Source of the DNA: Christiangramia sp.
GTDB lineage: Bacteria; Bacteroidota; Bacteroidia; Flavobacteriales; Flavobacteriaceae
Length of the DNA stretch: 17,725 nucleotides
Reading direction: 5' to 3'
Assembly (NCBI GenBank): GCA_024635735.1
Contig: JAGXII010000139.1
Span: 1 to 17,725, forward strand
The translations under genes and the position numbers were made by a program. This document shows, in pieces, positions 1 through 7,224 of the stretch. Each line of letters starts with the position of its first letter. Position 1 is the first letter of the stretch. The notes under the pieces were generated by a model. That model saw only the letters and a program-made list of their open reading frames with translations, did not search any database and had not been told where the DNA came from.

Positions 1-731
1 CGGTAGTAGCCGAAGCCATTGGGTTTGATGTTTATTACTATGATCTGGTTGAAAAACTGGCTTTGGGGAACGCGACTAAATGTAATAGTCTTAAGGAGCT
101 TTTTGAAACGGTAGATATCGTTACTCTTCACGTTGATGGGCGGCCATCAAATGAGAAAATGATAGGGGACAGGGAATTTAGCTGGATGACAAAAGGTTCC
201 ATTTTTCTGAATCTTGCCCGCGGACAGGTTGTAGATGTGAATGCACTTAAAAAGCATATAGAATCTGGAAGAATTACGGGTGCAGGAGTGGATGTTTTTC
301 CAAAAGAACCTAAAACAAATCAGGAAACTTTTGAGTCGGCCTTACGCGGCCTTCCAAACCTGATTCTTACTCCTCATATTGGCGGAAGCACTGAAGAAGC
401 TCAGGTGAATATTGGAAATTTCGTACCCGGAAAGATTATCAATTATATCAATACCGGTGGTACCACAAACTCTGTGAATTTTCCTAATTTACAGTTACCA
501 ACACTGGAAAATGCTCACAGGCTCATTCATATTCACCATAATAAACCTGGGATTATTGCCCATATTAACAGGATCCTGGCTTCTCACGATATTAATATTG
601 TGGGGCAGTATTTAAAGACAAATGAAACCGTAGGATACGTGATTACCGATATTGACAAGGCTTACCCTGCCGAGGTAATAAAGGATCTAAAAGAGATACA
701 GGGAACTATAAAATTCAGAGTGCTTTATTAA
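1..731 (+). CDS. serA: D-3-phosphoglycerate dehydrogenase, C-terminal part (5' end outside window)
   Basis: This enzyme oxidises 3-phosphoglycerate to 3-phosphohydroxypyruvate with NAD+, the first step of serine synthesis in the cytoplasm. The reading frame is open from base 3, with no start codon needed at 63, so the gene begins before the window. The visible part carries the end of the nucleotide-binding domain (VTLHVDGRPSNEKMIG, then LNLARGQVVDVNAL with the conserved Arg), the GAGVDVFPKEP stretch and the catalytic His in LTPHIGGSTEEAQ. After these come the VNFPNLQLP linker and a C-terminal ACT domain (HRLIHIHHNKPGIIAHINRIL, ending IKFRVLY). This matches the E. coli-type short SerA, whose ACT domain binds serine for feedback inhibition. 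It lies 49 bp before the GapN-like gene on the same strand, probably in one operon. Confidence 0.95.
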   Translation, partial: VVAEAIGFDVYYYDLVEKLALGNATKCNSLKELFETVDIVTLHVDGRPSNEKMIGDREFSWMTKGSIFLNLARGQVVDVNALKKHIESGRITGAGVDVFPKEPKTNQETFESALRGLPNLILTPHIGGSTEEAQVNIGNFVPGKIINYINTGGTTNSVNFPNLQLPTLENAHRLIHIHHNKPGIIAHINRILASHDINIVGQYLKTNETVGYVITDIDKAYPAEVIKDLKEIQGTIKFRVLY

Positions 732-780
732 GCTTCTGGACTTTAAATTAAAATTAGAATAACCGACCAACATTAAAATT

Positions 781-2361
781 ATGAATATTCCGGAAGAATT
801 CAGGATCAACGAACAGCTGCACCAGCAAACATATCTTTCTAATGGAGAGCTGATAAAATGGGAAGGAAAAACTGATGAGGTTCATTCTACGATTTCCTCA
901 AATGATGACCAATATGAGCCAACATTGCTGGGAACTGTTCCGCATATGGATAAAGAAACAGCTCTGAAGGTTTTAGATTCCGCATGTGACGCGTATGCTA
1001 AAGGACAGGGAGACTGGCCTACCATGAAGGTTGCCGACAGGATCGCCTGTATGGAGAATTTTGTTAGGCAAATGAAGGAGCAGCGTGAAGTTGTGGTGAA
1101 ATATCTAATGTGGGAAATCGGTAAAAATCTGCCGGATTCCAGAAAAGAATTTGACCGTACCGTGGAATATATTAACGATACGATTGAAGATTATAAACAG
1201 CTGGATAGAAATTCGGCTAAATTTCAGGAAAAGGATGGTGTTTATGCGCATATAAGACGAGGTCCGCTTGGTGTTGTGTTATGTCTCGGACCTTATAATT
1301 ATCCCCTTAACGAGACATTTGCTTTATTGATTCCGGCTTTGATCATGGGTAATACTGTGGTATTCAAACCTGCGAAGCATGGTGTTCTTTTGCTGTCTCC
1401 GCTACTGGAAGCATTCAGAAGTTCATTTCCTGCGGGAGTCGTAAATGTGATCTACGGAAGGGGAAGGGAAGTTGCCGCTCCAATTATGCAAACCGGAAGA
1501 ATTGACGTACTCGCGCTTATAGGAAACAGTAAATCGGCCATTGCCTTACAGGATCAACATCCGTACAAAAACAGACTTAGACTTGTTCTTGGGCTGGAAG
1601 CGAAGAATCCTGGAATTATTTTGCCTGATGCAGATCTTGATCTGGCAATCGAAGAATGCATTTCCGGAACACTTTCCTTCAATGGTCAGCGATGTACGGC
1701 ATTAAAGATTCTTTACGTTCACGAGGAAGTTCAGGAAGAATTCAATAAACGATTTGCGAAACGAGTAGATGAAATTAAGTTTGGGAATCCCTGGAATGAA
1801 GGCGTTATGCTTACTCCGCTACCTGAACCTGGTAAACCACAATATATTCAGGAGCTTATTGACGATGCTATCGAAAAAGGAGCTGAAATAATTAATGAGC
1901 GTGGAGGCGCGACTTCTGAAAATTATATTTTCCCGGCTGTTTTATTTCCTGTGACTGAAGACATGAGGGTATATAAAGAAGAACAATTTGGACCGGTAAT
2001 TCCTGTGAAGCCTTTTAATTCTATTGAAAAATTACTTGATGAGATCGCCGATTCTAATTATGGGCAGCAGGTGAGTCTCTTCGGAACCGGAATCGATAAG
2101 ATCGCACCTCTTATAGATACTCTTGTAAACCTGGTTTGTCGTGTAAACCTGAACAGCTCCTGTCAGCGTGGACCAGATGTATTTCCTTTTACCGGAAGAA
2201 AAGATTCGGCAGTTGGAACCCTTAGCGTTCACGACGCGCTGCGATCGTTCTCTATTAGGACTTTCGTAGCCAGTAAAGACAAGGCATACAACAATGAAAT
2301 CTTAAGAAAATTACTGGATAGTAAGAGTTCCAATTTTGTGAGTACAGATTATATTCTGTAA
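781..2361 (+). CDS. gapN: GapN-like NADP-dependent glyceraldehyde-3-phosphate dehydrogenase (aldehyde dehydrogenase superfamily)
   Basis: A 526-residue aldehyde dehydrogenase. Visible marks are PYNYP with the oxyanion Asn174, FKPAKH (Lys197, cofactor binding), FNGQRCTA with nucleophile Cys305, EEQFGPV near 401-406, and the CQRGPDVFPF stretch near 461-470. The last is typical of non-phosphorylating GAPDH, which turns glyceraldehyde 3-phosphate directly into 3-phosphoglycerate and makes NADPH. The position 34 residues before Cys305, normally the general-base Glu of an ELGGK motif, is Gly271 in a GLEAKNP sequence; Glu273 is two residues away. Likewise GFTGS is replaced by LIGNS. It follows serA by 49 bp, which fits the substrate link since its product is the SerA substrate. 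Its stop overlaps the convergent ACR3 gene by 13 bp. The superfamily is certain; the GapN substrate is a strong inference. Confidence 0.85.
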   Translation: MNIPEEFRINEQLHQQTYLSNGELIKWEGKTDEVHSTISSNDDQYEPTLLGTVPHMDKETALKVLDSACDAYAKGQGDWPTMKVADRIACMENFVRQMKEQREVVVKYLMWEIGKNLPDSRKEFDRTVEYINDTIEDYKQLDRNSAKFQEKDGVYAHIRRGPLGVVLCLGPYNYPLNETFALLIPALIMGNTVVFKPAKHGVLLLSPLLEAFRSSFPAGVVNVIYGRGREVAAPIMQTGRIDVLALIGNSKSAIALQDQHPYKNRLRLVLGLEAKNPGIILPDADLDLAIEECISGTLSFNGQRCTALKILYVHEEVQEEFNKRFAKRVDEIKFGNPWNEGVMLTPLPEPGKPQYIQELIDDAIEKGAEIINERGGATSENYIFPAVLFPVTEDMRVYKEEQFGPVIPVKPFNSIEKLLDEIADSNYGQQVSLFGTGIDKIAPLIDTLVNLVCRVNLNSSCQRGPDVFPFTGRKDSAVGTLSVHDALRSFSIRTFVASKDKAYNNEILRKLLDSKSSNFVSTDYIL

Positions 2362-3383
2362 TATTTTTTCCGAAGCCAGAACGATACTTTTACCAGCAGG
2401 ATAAGAGCCGGAACTTCTACTAGAGGTCCAATAACTCCTGCGAAAGCCTGTCCGCTATTCAATCCAAATACGGCTATGGCCACAGCGATCGCCAGTTCAA
2501 AGTTATTACCTGCGGCGGTGAAAGAAACAGAAGTGTTTTTTTCATAAGAAGCACCGGTAAATTTGCTTAGGAAAAAGCCCATTAGATACATTATTACAAA
2601 ATAGATCAACAGCGGAACAGCAATTCTAATTACGTCCAGTGGAATTTTTATGATAAGTTCTCCCTTTAGAGAAAACATTAATACGATCGTAAAAAGAAGC
2701 GCGATTAAACTCAATGGAGATATTGCCGGTATAAAATGATCCTCATACCAGGTTTCGCCTTTTGCCTTCACCAGAATTAATCTACTCAGGATGCCCAGAA
2801 GAAAGGGTATTCCAAGATATATTAGAACACTTTCGGCAATTGTCTTTATGGAAATATCAACAATGGCCGATTCGAAACCGAAAAGAGGAGGGAGTTTCGT
2901 GATAAAAAGCCAGGCATAAAAGCTATAAGCAAATACCTGGAAGATACTATTCAGAGCTACCAGAGCCGCGGCATATTCTGAACTTCCTTCAGCAAGATCA
3001 TTCCATACCAGAACCATCGCGATGCAGCGGGCGAGACCTATTAAAATAAGCCCTACCATATATTCAGGATAATCCTGGAGAAAAATAAGGGCCAGGAAAA
3101 ACATCAGTAAGGGCCCAATGATCCAGTTTAGGAATAAAGAAACTCCAAGAATCTTCAGATCTTTAAATACGCGTGGTAACAGACTGTATTTTACCTTTGC
3201 TAAAGGTGGGTACATCATTAATATAAGGCCAATGGCGATGGGAATATTTGTAGTCCCCGAGCTATAGGAATTTATATAATCTGATATTCCGGGATATAAC
3301 CATCCTGTGAACACTCCGATAACCATGGACAAAAAGATCCATAGAGTGAGATTTTTATTTAGAAAACCTAACTTTTTATTCAT
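2349..3383 (-). CDS. ACR3-family arsenite efflux permease
   Basis: A 344-residue inner-membrane transporter of the ACR3 (BART superfamily) type, which extrudes As(III) using the proton gradient. About ten hydrophobic segments are visible. The signature ARCIAMVLVWNDLAEG (residues 118-133) holds the conserved Cys120, and AGNNFELAIA holds Glu296; both are residues implicated in ACR3 transport. The frame stays open up to base 3548, but that extension lies wholly inside the upstream reductase frame. The ATG at 3383 gives MNKKLGFLNK and the usual family length, so I take that start. The first 8 bases overlap the end of the reductase gene, so translation is probably coupled. The 3' end overlaps gapN by 13 bp tail to tail, leaving no room for a separate terminator. 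It is the last gene of the ars operon. Confidence 0.93.
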   Translation of the reverse strand: MNKKLGFLNKNLTLWIFLSMVIGVFTGWLYPGISDYINSYSSGTTNIPIAIGLILMMYPPLAKVKYSLLPRVFKDLKILGVSLFLNWIIGPLLMFFLALIFLQDYPEYMVGLILIGLARCIAMVLVWNDLAEGSSEYAAALVALNSIFQVFAYSFYAWLFITKLPPLFGFESAIVDISIKTIAESVLIYLGIPFLLGILSRLILVKAKGETWYEDHFIPAISPLSLIALLFTIVLMFSLKGELIIKIPLDVIRIAVPLLIYFVIMYLMGFFLSKFTGASYEKNTSVSFTAAGNNFELAIAVAIAVFGLNSGQAFAGVIGPLVEVPALILLVKVSFWLRKKYYRI

Positions 3384-3999
3384 CGCAAACTTGTAAAAAA
3401 ACATAATACATTTCCGAACCGATCTGGTCGTTTCTTTCGTCATATTTTTCGGCTTCCCACTTGGTACCGTCAAATTCTTTGGGATCCTGATAATCCAAGG
3501 CAATCCTGGCATCACAACCAGGAATGAACGGGCAGTTCTCATCTGCATGTGAACAGGTCATTATCGCGGCGAAATCTGACTTTGGATTCGCCTGATCATC
3601 ATAAAGCTTAGAATAAAATATTAACGGCTTTTTATTGTCGGCGTATTTGAGGCTTACCAGCGGATTCTTTCCTTTTCCAACTTCCAATCTGAAACCTGTC
3701 CTTTTTAATGCGGCAATGGCATTTGGATGAAAGGCTGTGACTTCGGTACCTCCGGAAAAACATACTGTAGATATATCACAGTATAACGCAATTATCTGTG
3801 CCCAAACCTGTGCCAGCTGGCTGCGCCGGGAATTGTGAGTGCAAATAAAATTAAGCTTTACCGGTTGTTTTGAATTTATTTTATCGCTGATATAATCAAT
3901 CAAAGGCTTTAAAACTTCTTTCCTCCCGGCAGAAATAGGAAGTGATTTAAAATGCTCAATTTTAGAATTAAATTCAGGAAAGAAGAAGGTTGATTTCAT
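3376..3999 (-). CDS. arsC: arsenate reductase, thioredoxin-coupled ArsC / low-molecular-weight phosphatase type
   Basis: A 207-residue protein of the low-molecular-weight tyrosine phosphatase fold. The P-loop FICTHNSRRSQLAQ gives CX5R with Cys53 and Arg59. A second signature, MTCSHADENCPFIPGC, places Cys149 and Cys156 seven residues apart, as in the Cys82/Cys89 relay of staphylococcal ArsC. QDP at 171-173 could supply the general acid Asp. These residues support reduction of arsenate to arsenite, with the disulfide recycled by thioredoxin. It differs from the classical protein of about 130 residues by an extra N-terminal segment of roughly 45 residues and an insertion near 108-140, and databases often call such proteins simply protein-tyrosine-phosphatase. 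It sits 12 bp after the DUF6428 gene and overlaps ACR3 by 8 bp, so arsenite would be made next to its exporter. Confidence 0.88.
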   Translation of the reverse strand: MKSTFFFPEFNSKIEHFKSLPISAGRKEVLKPLIDYISDKINSKQPVKLNFICTHNSRRSQLAQVWAQIIALYCDISTVCFSGGTEVTAFHPNAIAALKRTGFRLEVGKGKNPLVSLKYADNKKPLIFYSKLYDDQANPKSDFAAIMTCSHADENCPFIPGCDARIALDYQDPKEFDGTKWEAEKYDERNDQIGSEMYYVFLQVCDE

Positions 4000-4011
4000 A
4001 CTTTAATAATT

Positions 4012-4476
4012 TTAGCAACAACCGGAACCGGGAGCCCAAGCAGCCTTCTGCAATTCAGAAAGCCTGCGTTTTGGTTTTTCTTCAGGAATTCCACATTTAT
4101 CTTTTGCAAGACAATTAGTTTTGGTCGCAACAAGTAGAAAAATCTCTCCATTAAAGTCAAGCTCATATTTACTAATACTGTCTAACTGATATTCGACCTC
4201 AATCTGACTGTCTTTTAAACTCAGTTGTTCTTTAGCAAGATCTATAATTTTCATAATCTTCTCTGGATGCAACCTGTGATCATAATCATTCGCTTCAAAA
4301 AGTTGAAAAGAGATTTTTTCTTCATTTCTTAAAGTACCTCCGCAGTCAATAAATTTCCTAGTGATTTTTCCAATTTCGGTAAGATGAAAATGCTTGGGAA
4401 CAATTCTTCCATCTGGCAATTCAAAATTTATTTCAGTAAGTCCGGAAAGGTGTTTTGTAAATTCTGAAAGTTTCAT
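4012..4476 (-). CDS. DUF6428-family protein of the arsenic operon, cysteine-tailed
   Basis: A soluble 154-residue protein without signal peptide or membrane segments. It resembles DUF6428 proteins that I know as companions of arsR, arsC and ACR3 in Bacteroidota; no biochemical role is known to me. It has five cysteines: Cys45 in FIDCGGTL, Cys122 and Cys128 in TNCLAKDKCG, and Cys153-Cys154 as the last two residues after PGSG. Two histidines occur in KHFHLTEIG (29 and 31). The Cys pairs make a trivalent-arsenic binding or transfer role plausible, for example handing As(III) from the reductase to the pump, but this is inference. It is flanked by arsR (49-bp gap containing a palindromic site) and the reductase (12-bp gap), so it is cotranscribed with them. 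Confidence 0.8.
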   Translation of the reverse strand: MKLSEFTKHLSGLTEINFELPDGRIVPKHFHLTEIGKITRKFIDCGGTLRNEEKISFQLFEANDYDHRLHPEKIMKIIDLAKEQLSLKDSQIEVEYQLDSISKYELDFNGEIFLLVATKTNCLAKDKCGIPEEKPKRRLSELQKAAWAPGSGCC

Positions 4477-4491
4477 AACTCTTTTATTTTA

Positions 4492-4507
4492 ATCGTATTA
4501 TTGCGAT
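4492..4507. promoter_or_regulatory. probable second ArsR operator, between arsR and the DUF6428 gene
   Basis: The plus-strand sequence ATCGTATTATTGCGAT is an imperfect palindrome with ATCG/CGAT ends, and 12 of 16 positions agree with its own reverse complement. It matches 14 of 16 positions of the site before arsR read on the minus strand. It lies in the 49-bp gap between two genes of the operon, so bound repressor could limit read-through or an internal promoter. No promoter box of its own was recognised here. Confidence 0.55.
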
Positions 4508-4525
4508 GATTGGATGTAATTTTTT

Positions 4526-4861
4526 TTAACAGCATTCCTCAGGAAGATCTTTTTGGATCTTATCGAACATTCCATTAAAAAGTTGTTGTACCTGATCCCA
4601 TTTTTTAGGATTGATGCAATAACTTACCGATACCCCTTCAATGTTTCCCTGAATCAATCCGGCGTTTTTAAGCTCCCTTAGATGCTGACTTATAGTCGCC
4701 TGTGCCAGCCCAAGTTCGTGCACAAGATCACCGTTAATACATTTATTTGCTTTAAGCAAATATTGTAAAATAGCTATTCGGGCAGGATGTGCAAAAGCTT
4801 TAGCCAGGCTGGCCATCTGATTTTGCTCCTCACTGAAGAGATTGGTTTTGGTTACTCCCAT
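4526..4861 (-). CDS. arsR: ArsR/SmtB-family repressor of the arsenic operon
   Basis: A winged-helix repressor of 111 residues. The core reads AFAHPARIAILQYLL, then a helix-turn-helix in LVHELGLAQATISQHLRELKNAGLI (about 46-70) and a wing ending SVSYCINP. I start it at the ATG at 4861; a TTG codon directly upstream in frame is a weaker alternative. The classical ELCVCD metal site is not intact: the matching region reads NKCINGDL, with only Cys41. Further cysteines are Cys82 and a terminal pair, Cys110-Cys111, so metalloid sensing may use the C-terminal tail, as in other ArsR proteins whose As(III) site has moved. It heads the operon arsR, DUF6428, arsC, ACR3, and probably represses it through the two palindromes at 4876-4891 and 4492-4507. 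Confidence 0.92.
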   Translation of the reverse strand: MGVTKTNLFSEEQNQMASLAKAFAHPARIAILQYLLKANKCINGDLVHELGLAQATISQHLRELKNAGLIQGNIEGVSVSYCINPKKWDQVQQLFNGMFDKIQKDLPEECC

Positions 4862-4875
4862 CAATTAATCATTAT

Positions 4876-4891
4876 ATTGCAATATTACGAT
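4876..4891. promoter_or_regulatory. probable ArsR operator upstream of arsR
   Basis: On the minus strand this reads ATCGTAATATTGCAAT and overlaps a perfect 12-bp palindrome ATATTGCAATAT. It lies 15-30 bases before the arsR start codon, and a similar copy occurs downstream of arsR. Position, symmetry and duplication fit an ArsR/SmtB binding site that autoregulates the operon. Binding itself is inferred. Confidence 0.6.
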
Positions 4892-4906
4892 AAAAGAAAT
4901 TTTCTT

Positions 4907-4914
4907 CAAAATTA
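4907..4914 (-). promoter_or_regulatory. candidate -7 promoter box for the ars operon
   Basis: The minus strand reads TAATTTTG, an exact match to the Bacteroidota -7 consensus TAnnTTTG. It is 46 bases before the arsR ATG and just upstream of the palindromic operator, so a repressor there would cover the start of transcription. I see no clear TTG at the -33 position, so the call is tentative. Confidence 0.4.
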
Positions 4915-5994
4915 CATCAGTATTCTTTTTCCTCCATTGGCTGCCGACTCTTTTATTTTCTCCACGATTGCGATATCTTTCAAGCCTTCTTCACCGGGGA
5001 CCATTACATTTTGATCGTTTATAATAGCGAGTGCATCATCATCCATTTGGACAGCCTGCTGATTTTTTCCCATGGGACTAAGTATTTTTCCATCGCTGGT
5101 TTTTCCCTGTACTCCGGAGTAAGCCTGCATTGGTCGCAGGTAATACCAGCCGTTTTTGCAGTTTACCTCTAAGTTATTCAGGTTTTCACCAAAACTTGTT
5201 TTGCCGTCTACTACAATTCCGTTGGGAAATTCCATTTTAAATCGGGTGGTTTCATCTACTTCATCAAAGATTTGCGGCCTTCTGGTAGATTGTGTGGCAC
5301 TGACGGCTAAAGGCTCCAGTCCTGTTGAATACCTTGCGGCGTTTATTGTATAAACCCCCATATCGTATATAGCTCCTCCACCCATTTCTTTTTTAAGTTT
5401 CCAGGGGTTTATGGTGCCTCCGTTATAACCGGCTTCCGAGATTGCATTTTTAATAGGTCCATAAGGCTGTGTTTGGGCCCATTTCATTATTTGCTGAGTA
5501 TTTTTCTCATGTTGCATGCGATATCCAATGGAAAGTTTCATCTTGTTTTTGTTACAGGCATCAATGATTTGCTGACATTCCTTAGCGGTTCTGGCCATTG
5601 GTTTTTCGCACCATACATGTTTTCCAGTATTAGCCGCCTGAATTGCATATTTTGCATGTAAACCAGTTGGAACAACGATGTAGATTACATCAATGTCATC
5701 ATTGTTAGCTATTTCATGCATATTTTCATAATCGTAAATATTGGAATCTTTTATTCCATATTTTCTCTGCCAGACAGGGATCTTCTCAGGGCTTCCTGTA
5801 ACAATTCCTCTTAATTCACAATAATCTGTTAGCTGAAGGGCAGGAGCGAGAAGATCTGTACTGTAATATCCAAGGCCTACAAGGGCTACTCCCAGTTTTT
5901 TCTGAGGAAATATAGAAAAGTTGGAAGAAAAGGGTAAAATAGATGCGGAAAGGAATAATCCGGATTTCTTTATAAAACTTCGTCTGTTTTCCAT
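4912..5994 (-). CDS. Gfo/Idh/MocA-family oxidoreductase with Tat-type signal, glucose-fructose-oxidoreductase-like
   Basis: A 360-residue NAD(P)-dependent sugar oxidoreductase. The N-terminus has a twin-arginine motif NRRSFIKK (3-10) followed by a hydrophobic stretch (about 11-29), suggesting export of the folded, cofactor-loaded enzyme. A Rossmann fold follows: VALVGLGYYS (36-45), with CEKPM (129-133) holding the conserved Lys131 of the family. GGGAIYDMGVYTINAARY (205-222) resembles the catalytic region of glucose-fructose oxidoreductase, with Asp211 and Tyr215. The sugar substrate cannot be told. It lies 50 bp upstream of arsR on the same strand, but the ars promoter and operator sit between them, so it is probably separate. 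No binding partner or pathway gene is adjacent. Confidence 0.88.
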   Translation of the reverse strand: MENRRSFIKKSGLFLSASILPFSSNFSIFPQKKLGVALVGLGYYSTDLLAPALQLTDYCELRGIVTGSPEKIPVWQRKYGIKDSNIYDYENMHEIANNDDIDVIYIVVPTGLHAKYAIQAANTGKHVWCEKPMARTAKECQQIIDACNKNKMKLSIGYRMQHEKNTQQIMKWAQTQPYGPIKNAISEAGYNGGTINPWKLKKEMGGGAIYDMGVYTINAARYSTGLEPLAVSATQSTRRPQIFDEVDETTRFKMEFPNGIVVDGKTSFGENLNNLEVNCKNGWYYLRPMQAYSGVQGKTSDGKILSPMGKNQQAVQMDDDALAIINDQNVMVPGEEGLKDIAIVEKIKESAANGGKRILM

Positions 5995-6209
5995 GAGATG
6001 ATTTTTTTTATAAGTTACTCATTTTCTAAAACTTTGCTCAAATAGAAAAGGCCGGTTGTTATTACTTTTTATCAAATCCAGAATTGGTCAGCTTATAATA
6101 ACCTGTTAATTATTCTGAAAAATTTAAGCTAAAAGAATCCATCATTCTTAAAAACGGTTAATTATAAAATTGTCAACAAAGCATTAACGCTTTATTGGCA
6201 GCTCACGGC

Positions 6210-6243
6210 TTAGGTTGTAAGTAATTTCACACAAGCAACCTAA
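6210..6243. repeat. 8-bp perfect inverted repeat in the leader of the L,D-transpeptidase gene
   Basis: Arms TTAGGTTG (6210-6217) and CAACCTAA (6236-6243) are exact reverse complements separated by 18 bases. The right arm ends 9 bases before the ATG at 6253. It could be a repressor site or an mRNA hairpin close to the start codon. The rest of the 258-bp divergent gap (5995-6252) is AT-rich, and I see no gene or strong promoter in it. Confidence 0.5.
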
Positions 6244-6252
6244 CTACTATTA

Positions 6253-7185
6253 ATGATGAAACGCTTAAATAAATTTAGAGAACTTTCTATTTTCCTATTT
6301 TGTAGTTTCCTTTTTATCTCATGTAATCCTAATCCTAAAATAACCGATTCCATGGAGGAGCCCGTGATTTCCATGCGCAACCCGGTTGTTAAGAAGGAAC
6401 CAAGAATATACAGAGAGGAAATCAAATATCATATCGATTCTCTTGATTCTTCTAAAGAACTGGATAGCCTAATGCAGCAATATACCGATGATCAAATAAA
6501 AGCTATACTTGCTTTGAACCGTATAGAGAAGAGACGCCTGCGCCCTAATACCGAAATCGTAATCCCTGAATGTGCATCTTCAGAATTTAATACATATAGT
6601 CCGTTTCCTGAGAACATCAACTTTTTACAGTGTATCCCTAAAACAGTACTGATTTCACAACGGGTGCAGGCATTTGCTTTATATGAAAACGGAAACTTAA
6701 TTAAATGGGGACCCGTGAGTACAGGAAAGGGAGCGACCAGAACGCCTAATGGTTTGAATTATGGGAATTATAAGGCTAAACGTAAGATTAGTACTGTAGA
6801 TGAATCCTGGATTATGCCTTACTATTTCAATTTTATGAATTATGAAGGTATTGGTACTCATGAATATTCCTTACCGGGTTATCCTGCAAGTCATGGGTGC
6901 GTGAGAATGTACCGCGAAGATGCAAAGTTTATTTATGACTGGGCAGATATGTGGGAGATTGATCATGGTAAAGTCGTTAAGAACGGAACTCCTTTTATGA
7001 CTTTTGGGGAGTATGATTATAAGGCCGGGAAGCCATGGCACAATCTTTCTCAGGATATGAAGGCAAACGATATAAAACAGGAGGAGATCCAAACGCTCGA
7101 GGATTATTTAATAAAATATCAGCAGGATTCCAGAAATTTTGAAAAAAGTATTCCTAAAGAGAACTCAAAGCTTGCTGCTTCTTAA
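6253..7185 (+). CDS. L,D-transpeptidase (YkuD domain) lipoprotein
   Basis: A 310-residue envelope enzyme that would make 3-3 peptidoglycan cross-links or attach proteins to peptide stems. The N-terminus is a lipoprotein signal: basic residues, a hydrophobic run, then FISC with Cys24. A short segment near 80-105 (IKAILALNRIEKRRLRPNTEIVIPE) looks like a reduced LysM-type wall-binding element. The YkuD domain covers about 130-250 and contains His203 (GTHEY) and YPASHGCVRM with His214, catalytic Cys216 and Arg218. A charged tail of about 60 residues follows. Two adjacent ATG codons make the start uncertain by one residue. The secreted CGC-motif gene follows after 39 bp on the same strand, probably in the same transcript. 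Confidence 0.92.
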   Translation: MMKRLNKFRELSIFLFCSFLFISCNPNPKITDSMEEPVISMRNPVVKKEPRIYREEIKYHIDSLDSSKELDSLMQQYTDDQIKAILALNRIEKRRLRPNTEIVIPECASSEFNTYSPFPENINFLQCIPKTVLISQRVQAFALYENGNLIKWGPVSTGKGATRTPNGLNYGNYKAKRKISTVDESWIMPYYFNFMNYEGIGTHEYSLPGYPASHGCVRMYREDAKFIYDWADMWEIDHGKVVKNGTPFMTFGEYDYKAGKPWHNLSQDMKANDIKQEEIQTLEDYLIKYQQDSRNFEKSIPKENSKLAAS

Positions 7186-7224
7186 TCCGTCAAATTTGGT
7201 TATTTTAGGAGTAAATTAAAATTT

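Noticed and set aside
3384..3548. Longer N-terminus for the ACR3 pump
   Set aside because: This frame lies inside the arsenate reductase gene, has no membrane-protein character and is absent from the family's usual N-terminus.
4912..5994. Gfo/Idh/MocA oxidoreductase as a member of the arsenic operon
   Set aside because: The ars operator and promoter-like box lie between it and arsR, and its fold and Tat signal suggest sugar metabolism.
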